Below, piece after piece: positions 1-11,989 of a DNA stretch of 64,000 bases (position 1 is its first letter; each line of letters begins with the position of its first letter). The DNA is from Heligmosomoides polygyrus polygyrus. Lineage: Eukaryota > Nematoda > Chromadorea > Rhabditida > Heligmosomidae. The notes below the pieces were generated by a model. It worked only from the letters and a program-made list of their open reading frames with translations, had not been told where the DNA came from and made no database searches. Where the stretch lies: the NCBI GenBank assembly GCA_947396885.1, contig OX377202.1, forward strand, positions 36,603,478 through 36,667,477, read 5' to 3'. The translations under genes and the position numbers were made by a program.

Positions 1-2205
1 AGCCAGCAAGATCAAGTACGAGATCGACCACATCATCTCCAATCGCAAGTATTGCCTGACCGACGTCTCCGTTGTCCCCAAGCTCTACACGAGATTGGAC
101 CACCGCCTCTTTCGCGCGAGGTTTCGCTTTTCGCGTCAAGGAGAGAAGGTCGCGAAGTTCAAGAAGAGGAATCCCAGAACGACCATCATCTGAGACATCT
201 ACACCTTTAGTGCCGGCCGTTGGGAAGATGCCGTCATGGACAGCGTCGATGAGGAATACGACCGCTTCGTGCACCATTTCCACGATAGTTCTAAGGGAGC
301 CGAGAGCTTGAAGACCACCAAGAGACGTCTGTCTCCGGAAACTCTCGAGCTTATGCCAGCGTGGAGCAGCACGAGCGTCAGGACGCTCGTGCTGCTCCAC
401 GCTGTCATAAGCTCGAACTGACGTCTAATCTTGCGAAACTATGCAGAGCGGCGATAAAGGAAGATCTCAAGGAGAGAAGGGCGGAAGTGTTGGTTAAAGC
501 AGCAGAGGCAGTGTTGAGTATCCGCAACGCCCGCCTGAACATCGCCAACTTCAAGACCAAGATGACCGCTCTCCGACGTCCTGACGGAACCGTCACCTTT
601 TCCAAGAGGACCATGGAGAAGGTCATCCATGAATTCTGCTCCTATCTCTTCGATAGCCACGTCCATCTGCCCCATGCCATCTTCCGCAGGATGGATACGT
701 CGTTCCCTCTGTTCCCCCTTCAGACCCAAACACCTGAAGAACCTCCCGCCAATGCTCATCAACACCTTGGCGCGGCTCTTCACACGCTACCTGTCGGAGT
801 GCAAGGTTCCATCTCACTGGAATGCCAGCAAGGCCGTCTTGATGTACAAGAACGGAGACGTGCACAACATTGGCAACTATCGCTCGATCTGCCTGCTCTC
901 CGTATTCTACAAGCTGTTCACTCGAGTCATCCTGAATAGGATCAGCAGAACCGCTGGTCGAAGGACAGCCATGCGAACAAGCAGGATTTCGGAGAGGATT
1001 CAGCACGATCGACCACATACCCACCATTACGAAGCTCCACGAAGTGTCGCGAGAGTACAAGCTGCCGCTGTGCAGTACGTTCATCGACCTGAGAAGGCAT
1101 TCGACTCCGTCGAGACTGAAGCGGTCATCGGCGCCCTGCTCACTCAGGGTGTGCCTACTCAGTACATCAGAGGTTTTCGAGAGCTGTACAGTGGATTCAC
1201 GATGAAGATCTCTCCATTCTACAACGACGTCGTCATCGACGTGAAGAGAGGGGTTCGGCAGGTGGATACCATATCCCCAAAACACTTCAGCGCCACCTTC
1301 GAAAACGTCATGCGTGAACTAGAATGGAAAGATATGGGAGTGAAGTTCGACGGCCGGCAGTTGCACCATCTGCGCTTCGCTGACGACATGACATCGTGCT
1401 CATAACACCGAGCATCAGTCAGGCGGAGCGAATGCTGGCCGAATTCGGTCGTGTATGTGGGAACGGTGAACTGCAGCTGAATCTTACGAAGGCGATGTTC
1501 ATGAGGAACTGCCAAGTTTCTGATGTCCCATTCTCGCCCAACGGAACGAACATCTCCGAGTGCTCCAGCTATGTGTATCTGGGTCGCGAAGTCAACATGG
1601 CCAGCGACCTAGCACCAGAGCTGAGCAGGAGAAAACGAGCTGCTTGGGAAGCTTTCAAGAGCGTCGAAGAAGTCGCGAAGAATACGAAGAACGTCCAATA
1701 CCGTGCTCGCCTGTTCGACTCTACCGTTCCTGATGCTCTAACATACGCCTCAGAGATCTAGGCTAACCGAAAGTGGGATGAACACGGTATCAGCGTCGCG
1801 CAGCTTAGGATCGGGAGGACGATGCTCGGAGTGACACGACTCACGAAAGTGAGAGAAGGCCTCCGGAGTTCCGAGCTTCGCCGACGTTTGGAAATCAGAG
1901 ACGCTGTCGCGTGGACCAAGTCGTCGAAAATTAGGTGGACCGACCCACGTAATGCAGTTCGCAGACACCCTCTGGACGAGAGCCATCACCGACTGGATTC
2001 CACGGAATGTCAAGAGAACACCAGGACGCTCACCAGCGCGTTGGTCGGACTTCTTCGTGAAAGCCCTGAACGACCGATATGACGCTCTTCGTGTCCCTCG
2101 AGCGAGGATCCATTGGACCACTCTGTCACACGACAGGGACGAATGGAGACGCTGCTGGCACCCGCTCGAGCAATTCGATGATCAACGGGACGACAGGTGA
2201 CAGGT
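1..2205 (+). mobile_element. RTE-clade non-LTR retrotransposon, copy A (decayed, enters from the left)
   Basis: Remains of a non-LTR retrotransposon polyprotein with an APE-type endonuclease followed by reverse transcriptase. Reading from base 2, the window opens inside the endonuclease: EIDHIISN is followed by LDHR at about 92-103, where intact copies carry SDHR. Reverse transcriptase blocks follow: NYRSICLLS near 880, AFDSVE near 1100, and the catalytic FADD box at about 1376-1387. The C-terminal blocks RRKRAAWEAFK (about 1630) and WIPRN lead to a terminal [10 protein letters not shown] ending near 2200. Frame changes near 190, 630, 1400, 1760 and 1950 show the copy is dead. Assignment to the RTE clade is from family memory. 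Copies B to E in this window share the same blocks. Confidence 0.9.
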
Positions 2206-2959
2206 GATGCTAGCTAGCTGACGGTATGGAAACAGTCGATAGACTTATAAGCCACCCTTGGAAGGAGAGAAATGCGAAATTCATCCACCTTCTTTCCATT
2301 CACACTTCCTGTCTTCCTTCCTCATCCCGCAGATATGTAGCACACACGTCTTTCGCTGCTTCCACAGTGTCGGTTGGGTTGCTTTCACTCAGCAAGACGG
2401 TCAGGATGTACGAAATATGGACACGCCCTCGCCGGGGGGGGGGGGGGCATGCGATCTTCCTCTCATCACACTTGCTCGCCCATCCCCAACCCCTACGCTT
2501 CACCGAAAGTCTAACGGCTGCCTTAGGAAGCCTTTGAGTTGCAAAACAAAATTTCCCGGTACGGAGAATAGCGGATGTACCTCCTGACGTCACGCCCCCA
2601 GCAGGAGGCGGGTATACTTCCTGCTGCGCTGCCCTCAACAATCATCTGGCTCCTTTTTTATCAAAGATTCTGTAAAACAGAGTGATCGTTGGAGAGCAAT
2701 TTTTCCAATGCCTCTTGTCCCTTTCACACTATGAAGAAGCCGGCTGCACCGAAAAATAAGGCAAGGGAAGTCTGCATGGGAATCGTTGTTAGGAGAACCA
2801 ATGTTGTTGTTCGACAGTATGTCAAGGCCCAACCCAATCAAACGCGAGTTATGTGAGGTGAATAAAATAAAGGCTTTCTATCGGTCAGGCACTGCGAGCC
2901 ACTGAGGTCCAAATGGACATTCTAGGAGTTATGATGTCCAGAAAGGTATAATATGTGAA
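2206..2959. other. No gene recognised
   Basis: Open frames here are short and show no splice-flanked structure. The only notable feature is an uninterrupted run of 14 G at 2434-2447. Confidence 0.5.
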
Positions 2960-3110
2960 GAATATTCAACGCATCTGAATGGTTGAGAGAATATGGCATC
3001 TGAAACTCGCCCGTTTCTGAAGAATATGTCTTCGCAAGATCCGGCTGTAGTTCAACGTCTCCATATGCGCTGTCAAAGTCGGCCAGACCTCGTTGTGCCT
3101 GGTAGTGCTC
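2960..3110 (-). mobile_element. RTE fragment (palm-to-thumb region)
   Basis: The minus-strand translation reads LADFDSAYGDVELQPDLAKT and continues to a SLNHSD stretch. This matches the segment after the FADD box in copies A and B (ADF/EFG.VCGN.ELQLNLTKAMFMRN). About 50 codons are recognisable, with both ends lost. Confidence 0.6.
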
Positions 3111-3302
3111 GGTGACGTGAGCACGATGGCTATGCAGCTGTGTAGCTATGCAGTCTTCACATGCTGGTGTTGTATTAAAGAAAAGGGGTGATGTAATTGA
3201 GCATCTGAACAACTGCTTCTATTGCGCAGGATGTGGGGCTCCGGTTCAAGGACAAGGTTCATTTTTAGAAAGTGCACGTATCTCTGAACTTTGTTCTGTG
3301 TT

Positions 3303-3715
3303 AGGCATCTGGTATACCTCCGAGTCGCTGCAGCGATTCTGAGGTATGCCAGATGCCATACGAGTGGCGATCGCTGCAGTACAGATAAGAGATAAGCGGG
3401 AGAAATAAGTTGAAGTCCTTGATAAGCAGTTGCTGCGATTGGAATCGCTGTGCAATGCGCTGCGATTCCAATCGCTGTAGCCGACCGCTCTGGAGAGGAT
3501 CGCCGGGACGGAGGTATGCCAGCCCCTTGTGGCGCGTCGCGGGAGCGACGGTGCAACAACTGGGTGGGAACCGCGACACCCACTGCGCCGTCCTCCAATG
3601 CAGCGAGGGCGCATCATTAACAGTTGCCCGCACAGCTCCAGCGACTGGCGCCAGATGCCTATCACCGCGACCAGTCGCCGGAGCGACTCGGAGGTATGCC
3701 AGATGCCTCTGAGAT
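3303..3715. repeat. Cluster of nested palindromes (GGCATCTGG family)
   Basis: At 3304-3357 two 27-nt arms abut at CTGCAG with three mismatches, each arm built on GGCATCTGGYATACCTC followed by TCGCTG. A related half-unit ending GAGGTATGCCAGATGCC recurs at 3684-3708 next to GTCGCCGGAGCGAC, and GGAGGTATGCCAG occurs near 3509. Between them lies another hairpin, GCGATTGGAATCGC with its inverse, near 3435-3478. A diverged full copy lies at 28,262-28,315. This looks like a dispersed foldback or MITE-type repeat; no reading frame is involved. Confidence 0.65.
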
Positions 3716-3984
3716 GACATTCTATATGACTGCTGACCTAGGGGCACTGTGTGAAGGCAGACTCTTCGCGCTGACCACCGTGTTTTTAAATTTTCATACA
3801 CGCAGCCTATTCCCTGAGATGTTAGCACCCTCTTCGCATTCGTTCTACCCATTGATTTAGAAATGGGCCTCTTCTAGGGTCAGAAGGTTCCTTCAGTATT
3901 GCTGTTTATGTCTCAAGTACAACACAGACACCTTGTTAGGCTCCGTAATGCGGGCGAAGGGCTCCGGGCAGTCAGCCACGCTGC

Positions 3985-4185
3985 CCGAAGGGAAGGAACA
4001 AGACTTTTCAAGCGCCCTCGAATCGCCTTACAATGTACTCCCAGTCCCCGAATGCAATCTTTTGGCTGGTCGGGCGCACAAAGGACACAACACGCGCAGG
4101 CACTAACCATAAGACATCCAGCCACTCTGCGCATGAACATGCACCGCCCACGTGGAAGGTATGAGCAGATCCCTCGCAGCGGGAA
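3985..4185 (+). repeat. Dispersed repeat shared with 18,960-19,170
   Basis: Blocks shared in the same orientation include CATGAACATGC..CGCCCACG..GAAGGTATG near 4131-4163 (compare 19,098-19,132) and a TACAATGTACT-type stretch near 4030. The reverse strand of both copies gives a similar short peptide (…WEYIVRRFEGA versus …LKYIVTWFEAA). It may derive from the N-terminal part of a retroelement, which is not established. The rest of 3716-3984 shows nothing. Confidence 0.4.
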
Positions 4186-5099
4186 GAAGTAGGCAATCCC
4201 CTCCATGCCACCTGTCTCTCTGCCCAGCAAATTTGAGTCACGGATTTATTCCTTCCTCCACCCGAGTACGCGTCACGTGGTCAGATGACGAGCGGCCCCA
4301 GATTCCTCTAACGAGACAGTACGAAGACTCTCTAAAGAGGGACGAGACTACCTAGAATGAACAAACGTTTTTGCCCCTTATAGCTTTTGCGTGCGAAAGT
4401 CACTGTGATTCCGTCCACCAGCACTCCCAATATTCTACATCATACACCGAAAATGTTATGCATTCACTTGTCTGCACATTCACTTGCATTCACTTGTACA
4501 TATACAAGTTTGAAAGGACTGCTATTCAGTTCGCAGTGGTTCCATTTCATTTGCGCTTTACTCATTCCGTGTACGTCTATGTCCAATTTAGAGATCACTG
4601 GGGCCATCCTCGAAAGAGGGAACCATGTCAGGCCGAAAGCAACAAACCGGAGCAGATTGGAAAGAATATGGAGCGCAGCGTCCAACAGAGGCAGTTGTGG
4701 GCAAAGCCAGACCGAAGAAGATGAAAGGCGAGAAACTGGACATGCGAGAATTCAAGACGAGGGGACCACTGAAAATGAAATTGGAATTCAAGGGAACGGT
4801 GGTATGGTTAAGGCATTTCTCTCAACACACAAAGTAGCGTAGTGAAGCATTGCTTTAGTAATTTCTAGATAAATGTTATACTTTGTAAAATTTTACCTCG
4901 GGTACTCATTAGGTGGTGTACAAATAATTTGGACTTTTCCGCATATCAATTTTTAACCCAATGTTTTTGTGTAAGCTCGCTCAATAATTATATTGTTGCA
5001 CATTATTTAAAAACTTATCTAGCTCTCAGTCGTTTTTTTTTTATTTCAATGGTTTCATTTGTTTTATTCCTCATGGTTACCGAGCCATATATGTATATA

Positions 5100-5134
<35 letters not shown>

Positions 5135-5500
5135 CATAAATATATATATACGATTGCCTGGAATCCCTTTTATTGACTCAGATCCGCGAGAAACTGTTCG
5201 CGATGCGGAAGAACTTGAAGTTCATTTTTACCGTCGCAAAGAATTTAGAAAACTTGGAAGTTAGAAAAATAGATAGAATCCTAGATTTCTACCTTGAATT
5301 GGAAGTTCAATAGATGTTCAAGCGATATCACACCTCATCAGCGAGTTCAACTAACCAAGCAAACCGATCAGCACGCAGCAGCAAGCTATGCATCCTACTC
5401 TGGTAGACAAAATGCAGCCGAAACTGACGCGTTCAAACTCAGCGGTCATGAACAGAAAAGGCCAACCGTTATTCATGATAATAGCCTCACCTATCACGAA
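4186..5500. other. No gene recognised; TA microsatellite
   Basis: A 70-aa basic open frame from an ATG at 4625 has no convincing splice context or family match. A (TA)n microsatellite with interruptions fills about 5085-5150. The remainder is AT-rich and featureless to the eye. Confidence 0.5.
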
Positions 5501-6140
5501 GACTGTCCAAAAATGGTATGTCCTCGACATAGCACAGTCGTCAGACCTATCGCCAACGGATTACCATCTTCGACAAATTCATCAAGGGGAAGATGTACAG
5601 GATTCAGGCCGATTCTGAAACTGTCAGCTGTATCATCTGTCGTCCTGTTGATCATCGAGATACTCCCGCATCTCCATTCCTCCCTGTCGTGTGCCAGAGT
5701 TTTCCAATGGATCCTCCTCACTTGAGGGGCACGAAGAACGTCATAACGTTGAGTTCAAGACTTTCACGAAGAGGCTCTACCAATGCGTTGGGCATCTTGG
5801 TGTTCTCTTGACGTCCACCGGAATCCAGGCGGTGACGGCTCCCTTCCAGCCCTGTTCCAGAAGGACATTAAGTGGCCGGTCCACCTAATTTTCGACGACT
5901 TGGACCATGCTAAAGCGTCTCTGATCTTCGAACGTCGACGAAGCTCGGAATTCCGGAGGCCGCTCACTTACGTCAATCTTTTCACTCCGGCACCGTGCTC
6001 TCTCGATTCCCCGTTGCGCGTGTTCATCCTGTTTCTACAGCTCAGGCAGCTAAGGCGTATGTTAGGACAGAAAGAACAGTGGGGTCGAATAGGTGGGTGC
6101 GGAGTCGGATGTTCTTCGTCTTCTTCGCGACTTCTTCGAC

Positions 6141-6409
6141 GCTCTTGAAAGATGTGTTAAACATTGTTTCCAGTAAGGTCTTCAGCTTAACCGGTTCCAT
6201 GCTGATATCAGCAGCCGGCCCATCCCCTATCACGGGTGGATGCTGACGGACCTCGAGGATATCGCGGATGTTATGTGCGGTCAAACAGCGCCGGTGGTGT
6301 AAGGCGAACAACGCTGCCCGGAAAGCAGAAGATGCGGGTTCGAGTCCCGTCTGGCGCGTGAGTTTTGATCGCAACAAAACATCCTATATCAACGTATAGC
6401 TCTTGAAAG
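6141..6409 (+). mobile_element. SINE-like insertion with 11-bp target site duplication
   Basis: The sequence GCTCTTGAAAG occurs at 6141-6151 and again at 6399-6409, exactly where RTE copy E is interrupted. The 247 bp between them therefore entered that copy later. The insert carries a tRNA-like sequence with Pol III A and B boxes at 6288-6358. A duplication of this length and a tRNA-derived module are the usual signs of a SINE moved by a non-LTR element. The tRNA-like part is not at the end of the insert, which is unusual, and there is no obvious A-tail. Confidence 0.65.
6288..6358 (+). pseudogene. tRNA-like sequence inside the SINE-like insertion
   Basis: The acceptor stem pairs GCGCCGG (6288-6294) with CTGGCGC (6351-6357) over seven pairs, one of them G-T. 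The T arm GCGGG-TTCGAGT-CCCGT (6334-6350) is canonical and contains a perfect B box. The anticodon stem CTGC/GCAG closes a 7-nt loop with GGA in the anticodon position. The D arm is poor, position 33 is C instead of T, and a GGA (serine) anticodon with a short variable loop is inconsistent with a real tRNA-Ser. It is a tRNA-derived relic and not a working tRNA gene. Confidence 0.65.
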
Positions 6410-6691
6410 CTTCCCAAGCCGCTCGTTTTCTCCTGCTCAGCTCCGGTGCTAGGTCCTAAGCCTGGTTGACCTCTCGATCCAGATACACGTAGTTGGAGCA
6501 TGTGGAAATATTCGTTCCATTGTGCGAGAATGGAGCATCAAAAACTCGTCCGTCCCTCATGAGTATCGTCTTCGTAAGATTCAGCTGCAGTCCAGCGTTC
6601 TCATGTTACATGACCGAAGACGGCCAGCATTCGTTCCGCCTGCCTACTGAAGCTACCTTCAACAAGTTCCCTGCTTATCGTTATAGGAGTA

Positions 6692-7283
6692 TGGAATCCT
6701 TCCGCGAAGATAATTATGACCTTGTAAATCGTTGGCAGAATTGCACCTATTTTGATGCTGCTTCTTTAGTTCAAAAAGTTCTTCTTTAGTTCTTCTTTAG
6801 TTCTTTAGTTCAGATTTAGAAGGTGTGGTTGAACTCCACCTATATACACTTCACCTAGCATGAGTTTGTTGTGATTCCGTGTGCACTTTTTCTGTTCTAG
6901 TGCTCAACTAAGCTTGTAGAATGGAATTTCCTTAGAATTACGATCTCAGAGACACGACCTCGACAAAGAGGACTCGGCTAGCCTCAGGGATTTGAAATAC
7001 GACAAGGATCTGAACTCGCTGGTTCTCATCGGAACTGAAATAGAGAAGCTAGCGGTCAGTTTAACATCCTGGATCTCGTTTCACATTTCATTTCGACCAA
7101 CTTATTTTGAGCGAGTTTCAGCCGCAGTCACAAATGCAGTCCAAAATTCAAACGTTTTCGCAGGCGCAGTCCGCGGTAAGGCATATTGGATCGTTATGAT
7201 GAATACATGGAACTTCAATAACAACAAAATTTTAGGAAAACGTAGGCTCCAAAGAAGCACTCAAGACAGCGATAAAACATTCC
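6692..7283 (+). CDS. Small spliced gene candidate, function unknown
   Basis: Four potential exons join in phase 0: 6692-6724 (ATG start, donor GTAAAT), 6950-7054 (acceptor ATCTCAG, donor GTCAGT), 7122-7175 (acceptor GTTTCAG, donor GTAAGG) and 7236-7283 (acceptor ATTTTAG, donor GTAAGA). The two downstream introns are 67 and 60 bp, normal for a nematode. An acceptor-like TTATAG sits just before the ATG and could take a spliced leader. The product is hydrophilic and starts MESFREDNYDL; exon 2 includes LNSLVLIGTEIEKLA. A possible last exon follows an acceptor CTTCAG near 8056 and stops after about 12 codons. No signal peptide or known domain is seen. The joins are my inference. Confidence 0.4.
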
Positions 7284-10029
7284 GTAAGATTTTTCACAAA
7301 CTGCGTTGCAACCTTTATTAAGCCTCTCTAAAAAAGAGCTGATCTCTAAAAGGGCTATTTTTCAAAAAGGAAAATGAATGTGGCTATAACTAGCCAAAAG
7401 ATCATTACAAACAAGATATTTGAAGAAACATGAGACCAAGGAGCTTTAAATGCTCTCAGAAAGTGGAAAGGTTAAAGTATGAGAAGCCTACTATCACGAG
7501 TTACGTAGCAGCATGATTGCACTGCAAGGAATGGTAGTTCGGATTCCACTAGGTATCACGGTTCTGTTCATAGTAAATTTTACATTTTCTCCACCACTTT
7601 TGCTTCGCGTCTTCTCAAGACATCAAACTTATCGAATAATATAATACCAATTCTCAATATCACCAATGCACATTTCTAATAATCACCAATCTTAAGGTTT
7701 TAAAGCCCTCTTCACATATTTCTAGTGCAAGAACAGAAATATTTGTTTAGCAAAAGACTTCAAGCAACTCATGATTATCGTCTCCAGTGAGAGGGATTGT
7801 GAATCACAAATCGTTTTGCCAACCCGGACCTAAGAGTACTGGATCTTCTACACTCCCGCGCTCTTCTTCATAGTGGAGGCGTGGGACTGCTATAATTCCA
7901 TGACAGTGATGCCAATAAGTTCACTCAGATCGATAGAATTAGTTATTCCGAAGTACAATCGACAATCCTAACACCGAGCATGACATTATGCCAAGCATCC
8001 CCGACCTTCAACTAAGTTGACATATCCGTCGCATCGTTGAGCCAACTAGCCTTCAGTTGAAACAGAATGAAGCTCTAGCCTACTGGCGGGTCTAATGCGA
8101 AACAGGAAGCTAGACGAGGAAGACGAAGGAGGGGCAAGCAGCATTAAACTGTTGGACATCGGAGGGTTATCGGTGGAAACTCCTTGGCTAAATGTGCAGC
8201 TCAGACAAATCCGTGGAATGCTACCCTGTCTGACCAACTCTACATGCAGAGTCAAGCATGAGCGACCTCATTTTGTCGTTTTGGGAGAGGGGCGTACTCC
8301 ACCTTGATTTCAGCAAATGATTTTATCGTACTTTTCCAGCTCTTTAGGTGATCTCTGTATCTCTTAATAAGCTGTTCTTTCCACTTGTGGCTTCGACATT
8401 GAACAGAACCGTACGCAGCTTCGCTCGTTGAAGAATACATGTTAAAACCACCTAACCACGGAATTGAATCTTTGAAGTTTCGAGTACTGATTGTTCTACA
8501 ATCATATATCTATTTTCTGTGGTAGACTTCAAATCGTTGAGAGATGTTCAATTTTTTGAAGATTTTTTAAAAAGAAAACTGTCATGCCAAGACAGTTTTC
8601 TACATAAAGAGGTGACACCTGTATTTGAAGAGGGAAGCTTGGAAAGTTGTGTTGAATGAAATTTCGGGTGCTAATTACTAAAAATTACTATCTATTACTT
8701 GAAAGCAATTCCTAGACAATTTTTTGAAGCGGTCTTCAATGACGCAGTAGCATCCAAAGGATGAACTTGTCACAGAAATAATTTTCTCTCTTCTGAAAGA
8801 AACAGTATCAGAAAGTGAACTTGTATCATGTAAAAAATTTCAAGCTTTGTTTGACACACAGTGGCAAGACCATGTTTTTCTATAACGATCTTTATAGATC
8901 GTTTTAGATCAGGCCTCGTGTCGTGTCCATAAGATCCTGAAAAATCTGTAGAGTGTGAGCCTTCTTGGTTTATTCGAAATCTGCTCATGAAAAGTCTGTA
9001 TTTTCAAATGTCGAACAGTCAGTATTCAAAGCTTAAAATAACCTTTTTCTGCTCTCATAATAAATATAACTGTCTTCTTTAGTGAACGAAGCTGCATGCG
9101 AATCTCTGCAATGTCGAAGCACCGCCTGGAAAGAAGAACCTATTAAGGGGTACAGATATCACACAAAACGTTGAAAACAATCAAGACATAAGAAATAGAA
9201 CAGCGGTAGGGACAGAGAGGGGGTCGCACTATTTCCGCTCCGGAAGTGGAGTTGTAAATTTTCGGCAAAAAAAAAACAATATGTTACATCCTGTTTACGG
9301 AACAAAGGTTGAAGAACCTTCTGCCTCAACTGAATCCACGCCACTCAAACCAAAGAGGATAGACACTTGCTGCCCAGGGTTCCGTCAACTCCTAACTCTG
9401 GCTTCACTTCGCCATAGCGATGTTAGCACTGAAATCCAGTAAAAAAAGAGATCCACGCAATCTAATTTTTAACAAAAAACGCTCCAGGGTACGTCTTTAG
9501 CTATGGTCAGCATTGTATTCTGCGTGACCGATGATCATTAATCTAACGTTGGCTCTATAATCACATGACGATCCTTGAAAAGTGCGCAGACGACCGCACA
9601 CGCAAACAGTACTGTTTCCTGGGTAACCATACGCTTAAAACTCAGCAGCTTCAGTTGCACATCAGTTTTTATTTCTACCTATCCTATAACAATCTTGCCA
9701 TCTACGGATGACTTCAATTAGTGCAAATTAGGTTTCGCAAATCCAAAGAGGCTTATAGAACTGTGATCAGTAGTCAGAACGGTTGTACCTGTTGCGTGTT
9801 GTGTTCTCTATATGAAAAGGCAATTTAAAGAAGAAGTGTTTTAGCACGATTCATCCTGAGAGATATATCTCCACCGTTCAGGCTCGCGGACCGTAGATGA
9901 AGCAACGTGACTCAACAGGGTCTACAAAAAGTCCTTGCCCCTACCTTCGAATAGTTCTGTAACCATTGAGAGTGGCCATGGACCTCGCATTATTATTTAG
10001 TTAGCACTCTTCTGATCTACGCTTTATGT
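7284..10029. other. No clear gene; scattered QCRS-WK repeat fragments
   Basis: A recurring short motif is translatable as ES(V/L)(Q/H)CRS..WK.(E)Q. It appears on the minus strand at about 8320-8440, on the plus strand at about 9085-9150 and again at 62,405-62,540. It looks like a dispersed repeat or an old transposon relic; I cannot name it. A 70-aa acidic open frame starts at 8095 with weak splice context. Otherwise nothing is recognisable. Confidence 0.4.
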
Positions 10030-10810
10030 CGTTGAAGCTTCACCTTTCGATTTTCAAGGCTATCGTTACCCAAAGCAAATGGCAGATTTTTGTGCGGTTG
10101 GCCATGGATCGTATCTCGCAGAATCTCGGAGATCACCGGAATCAGCGTGCGGACCGAAAGTTTACTCTTCGTCGCTACCGGTAAACAGGACCAGTCAAGG
10201 ATCGCCCTCGCACTGGCCGGTCTCTGCATGTCACGAGTCCCAGCTTAGTGGCCGTCGTTCCGAAGAGGTTTGCACAAAGGGGAGTACACGGAAGATCAGG
10301 GGCTCGAGAGCTGGGTGTGAGCACTGATTCTATCAGGAGGACCACCACAGACATTCTCGGACTTCGTTAGAGAAAACTTCAGCGGAGTGATTCCTCACGA
10401 CCGCCTGAATGAATTACTTATTGAAAGATGTCGCGCCCTCTCAAGCGCTTCTCACGCCACCATGCCGCCGTGCTACTCACCGATGAAAAGCTTCACAGTT
10501 GAGCAGTGTTTGAACAGCGAGAATGCCCAGCGCATAAAGTGAAGATCGTTCAGGAATGGTGCCGCTCCCAATTGCAGGACTTCATAATATTCGCGGAGTG
10601 CCCACCCCCCCCCCCCCACTACTCACCAGATTTGAGCCCTCTCGACTTTTCCGTGAGGTCAATCCTCGAATGCAAAGCCTGTGTCATCCCTCGCCAAAGT
10701 TTGGAAAACCTGAAACCTTCATTTCACAAGGCCTAAGGCGATTTCGACTTCGGCTACCTGCAGGCTGCACGCGATGCGTTCCTATCGTCTCCAGGTCTAC
10801 ACTAATGGTA
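10030..10810 (+). pseudogene. Tc1/mariner-superfamily transposase relic, internally deleted
   Basis: Pieces of a cut-and-paste transposase lie in changing frames. An N-terminal DNA-binding region with VKRFAQRGVHGRSGARELGV-type residues lies near 10,250-10,320. A first catalytic TDEK block lies near 10,480-10,490. After a deletion come AHKVKIVQEWC (10,526 onward) and the third-Asp signature YSPDLSPLDF (10,620-10,650), then ILECKAC. The stretch that should hold the second catalytic Asp is missing, so it cannot be active. A run of 13 C at 10,605-10,617 sits inside the gene. No terminal repeats were identified. Confidence 0.75.
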
Positions 10811-11237
10811 AGGCTTAGGGAGGATTTTTCGAACTCTAGATATTATTCTATTACTGGGAGAATTCAAGCAAAGTGTTGTTCACGTTTCATGCCAAAGTCT
10901 TCATTGATTCTCGATTAATATATTTATAATTCATAAAGTTATGTAGGTGTTCCAACCTAGAACAAATGCTCTTCGGTAGCACATAAAATTGGAAATAGCA
11001 GGCGTTCTGTTGCTTACCGAATTCAAAAGACTGTACGGATGATAATGCATCAAAATTCGGTGCGCGTTCCTACCACGAATGCGCGGAATATGACAAAACC
11101 ATGTGTACCACATAATAGATTGAATTGACAAAAAAGGTGCTGGTGCATTCGACACAACTTTAATTCAAATAACTCGGTGCAGAAATGAACTTCTGCATGC
11201 TAGACACCTCCAGTTGGTATACCAGCGTCTTGCAGGC
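10811..11237. other. No gene recognised
   Basis: No coding signal or repeat boundary could be supported here. Confidence 0.5.
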
Positions 11238-11433
11238 AGAGGGAAGCAAAGAAAAGGTCAAGGAGCTAGGTGGATCGAAAGGGAGTGGCTCAGCAGAATC
11301 AAAGCGAACAGCCGGCGGAAAACACGACAAACATATGGAACTAATTGGGCCGCCGAAAGCGATGTCGGCCGCAACTAAACAAAAACCTAGTCAATCCCCC
11401 AGATACTATGTTCTTTCAGAGTTTAATAAGTGA
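11238..11433 (+). CDS. Possible 3'-terminal exon of an unrecognised gene
   Basis: After an acceptor-like CGTCTTGCAG the frame stays open for 64 codons to TGA at 11,431-11,433. The peptide is strongly hydrophilic and rich in Lys, Ser and Gly (for example EGSKEKVKELGG), with no low-complexity DNA repeat behind it. An AATAAA polyadenylation signal follows at 11,555-11,560. No upstream exon was found, partly because Tc1 debris lies just before it. It could be the tail of a real gene or a chance frame; no family is recognised. Confidence 0.35.
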
Positions 11434-11640
11434 TGACCCATATCAAGTAGATGAGCTTGAAAATGTAACATTAGTTGACTTCTTCTTGATTACTGCGAAA
11501 TTCGTACCATGATTAAAGGCATGAAATGTCCACAACTATTGCTGAACATGCCGAAATAAACGGTTATTCTACCAAGGTGCACAGTTGTATCAAGCTCGTG
11601 AACTCCTACGCATTCATGCTGTTAGTTTTCGTTTTCCTTA

Positions 11641-11863
11641 GGCAGGGTCTCCTAGTGGAAGGGATGGTAGAATTGTGGAAAGTAACAAGCGACTATTGAT
11701 GAAACCTGCTCCAGTTCATTGCAATTGGCACAGCTTTCCAAGAAAAACCGCATTTGTCACCAGAAACAGACAAATTAGACCAATAAAAACCCTTAAGAAA
11801 GCAGTTAACTGCTCTACTACGGACTCGAGAGAAATAATATCTTCCTTATTGCTGTTATTTTGA
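11641..11863 (+). CDS. Exon-like open segment after a strong acceptor
   Basis: The motif TTTTCCTTAG is followed by an open frame of about 73 codons ending in TGA at 11,861-11,863. It begins AGSPSGRDGRIVES and is basic. It starts about 80 bp after the AATAAA of the preceding candidate exon, a spacing that would fit an operon-type trans-splice site. No in-frame ATG near the acceptor supports that reading. Function unknown, weak support. Confidence 0.22.
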
Positions 11864-11989
11864 AACTTGTCTCAAGATTATCGTACCATAGCCGGTGCCA
11901 GCATCAAAATTGAGGCTAGTTGAATGGTACAAATTAGACCTCGAGCCAGGATCGTTGTTTCTTAACACATTGTCGAATTCGACACAACA

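Larger units (their letters stand above)
5605..6645 (-). mobile_element. RTE-clade retrotransposon, copy E (3' part, split by a SINE-like insertion)
   Basis: Minus-strand blocks run from QAERMLAVF (near 6640), through RRKRAAWEAFK (near 6430) and FKSVEEVAKKTK (near 6140), to SELRRRSKIRDA, KIRWTGH and HDREEWR, ending near 5610. The copy is 5'-truncated, as expected when reverse transcription stops early. The AFKS codons are interrupted by a 247-bp insertion with a duplicated 11-bp target. Frameshifts and stops occur throughout. Confidence 0.8.

Noticed and set aside
4625..4837. 70-aa basic frame starting with ATG
   Set aside because: No splice sites, no repeat or family match, and an overlapping frame on the same strand is equally open.
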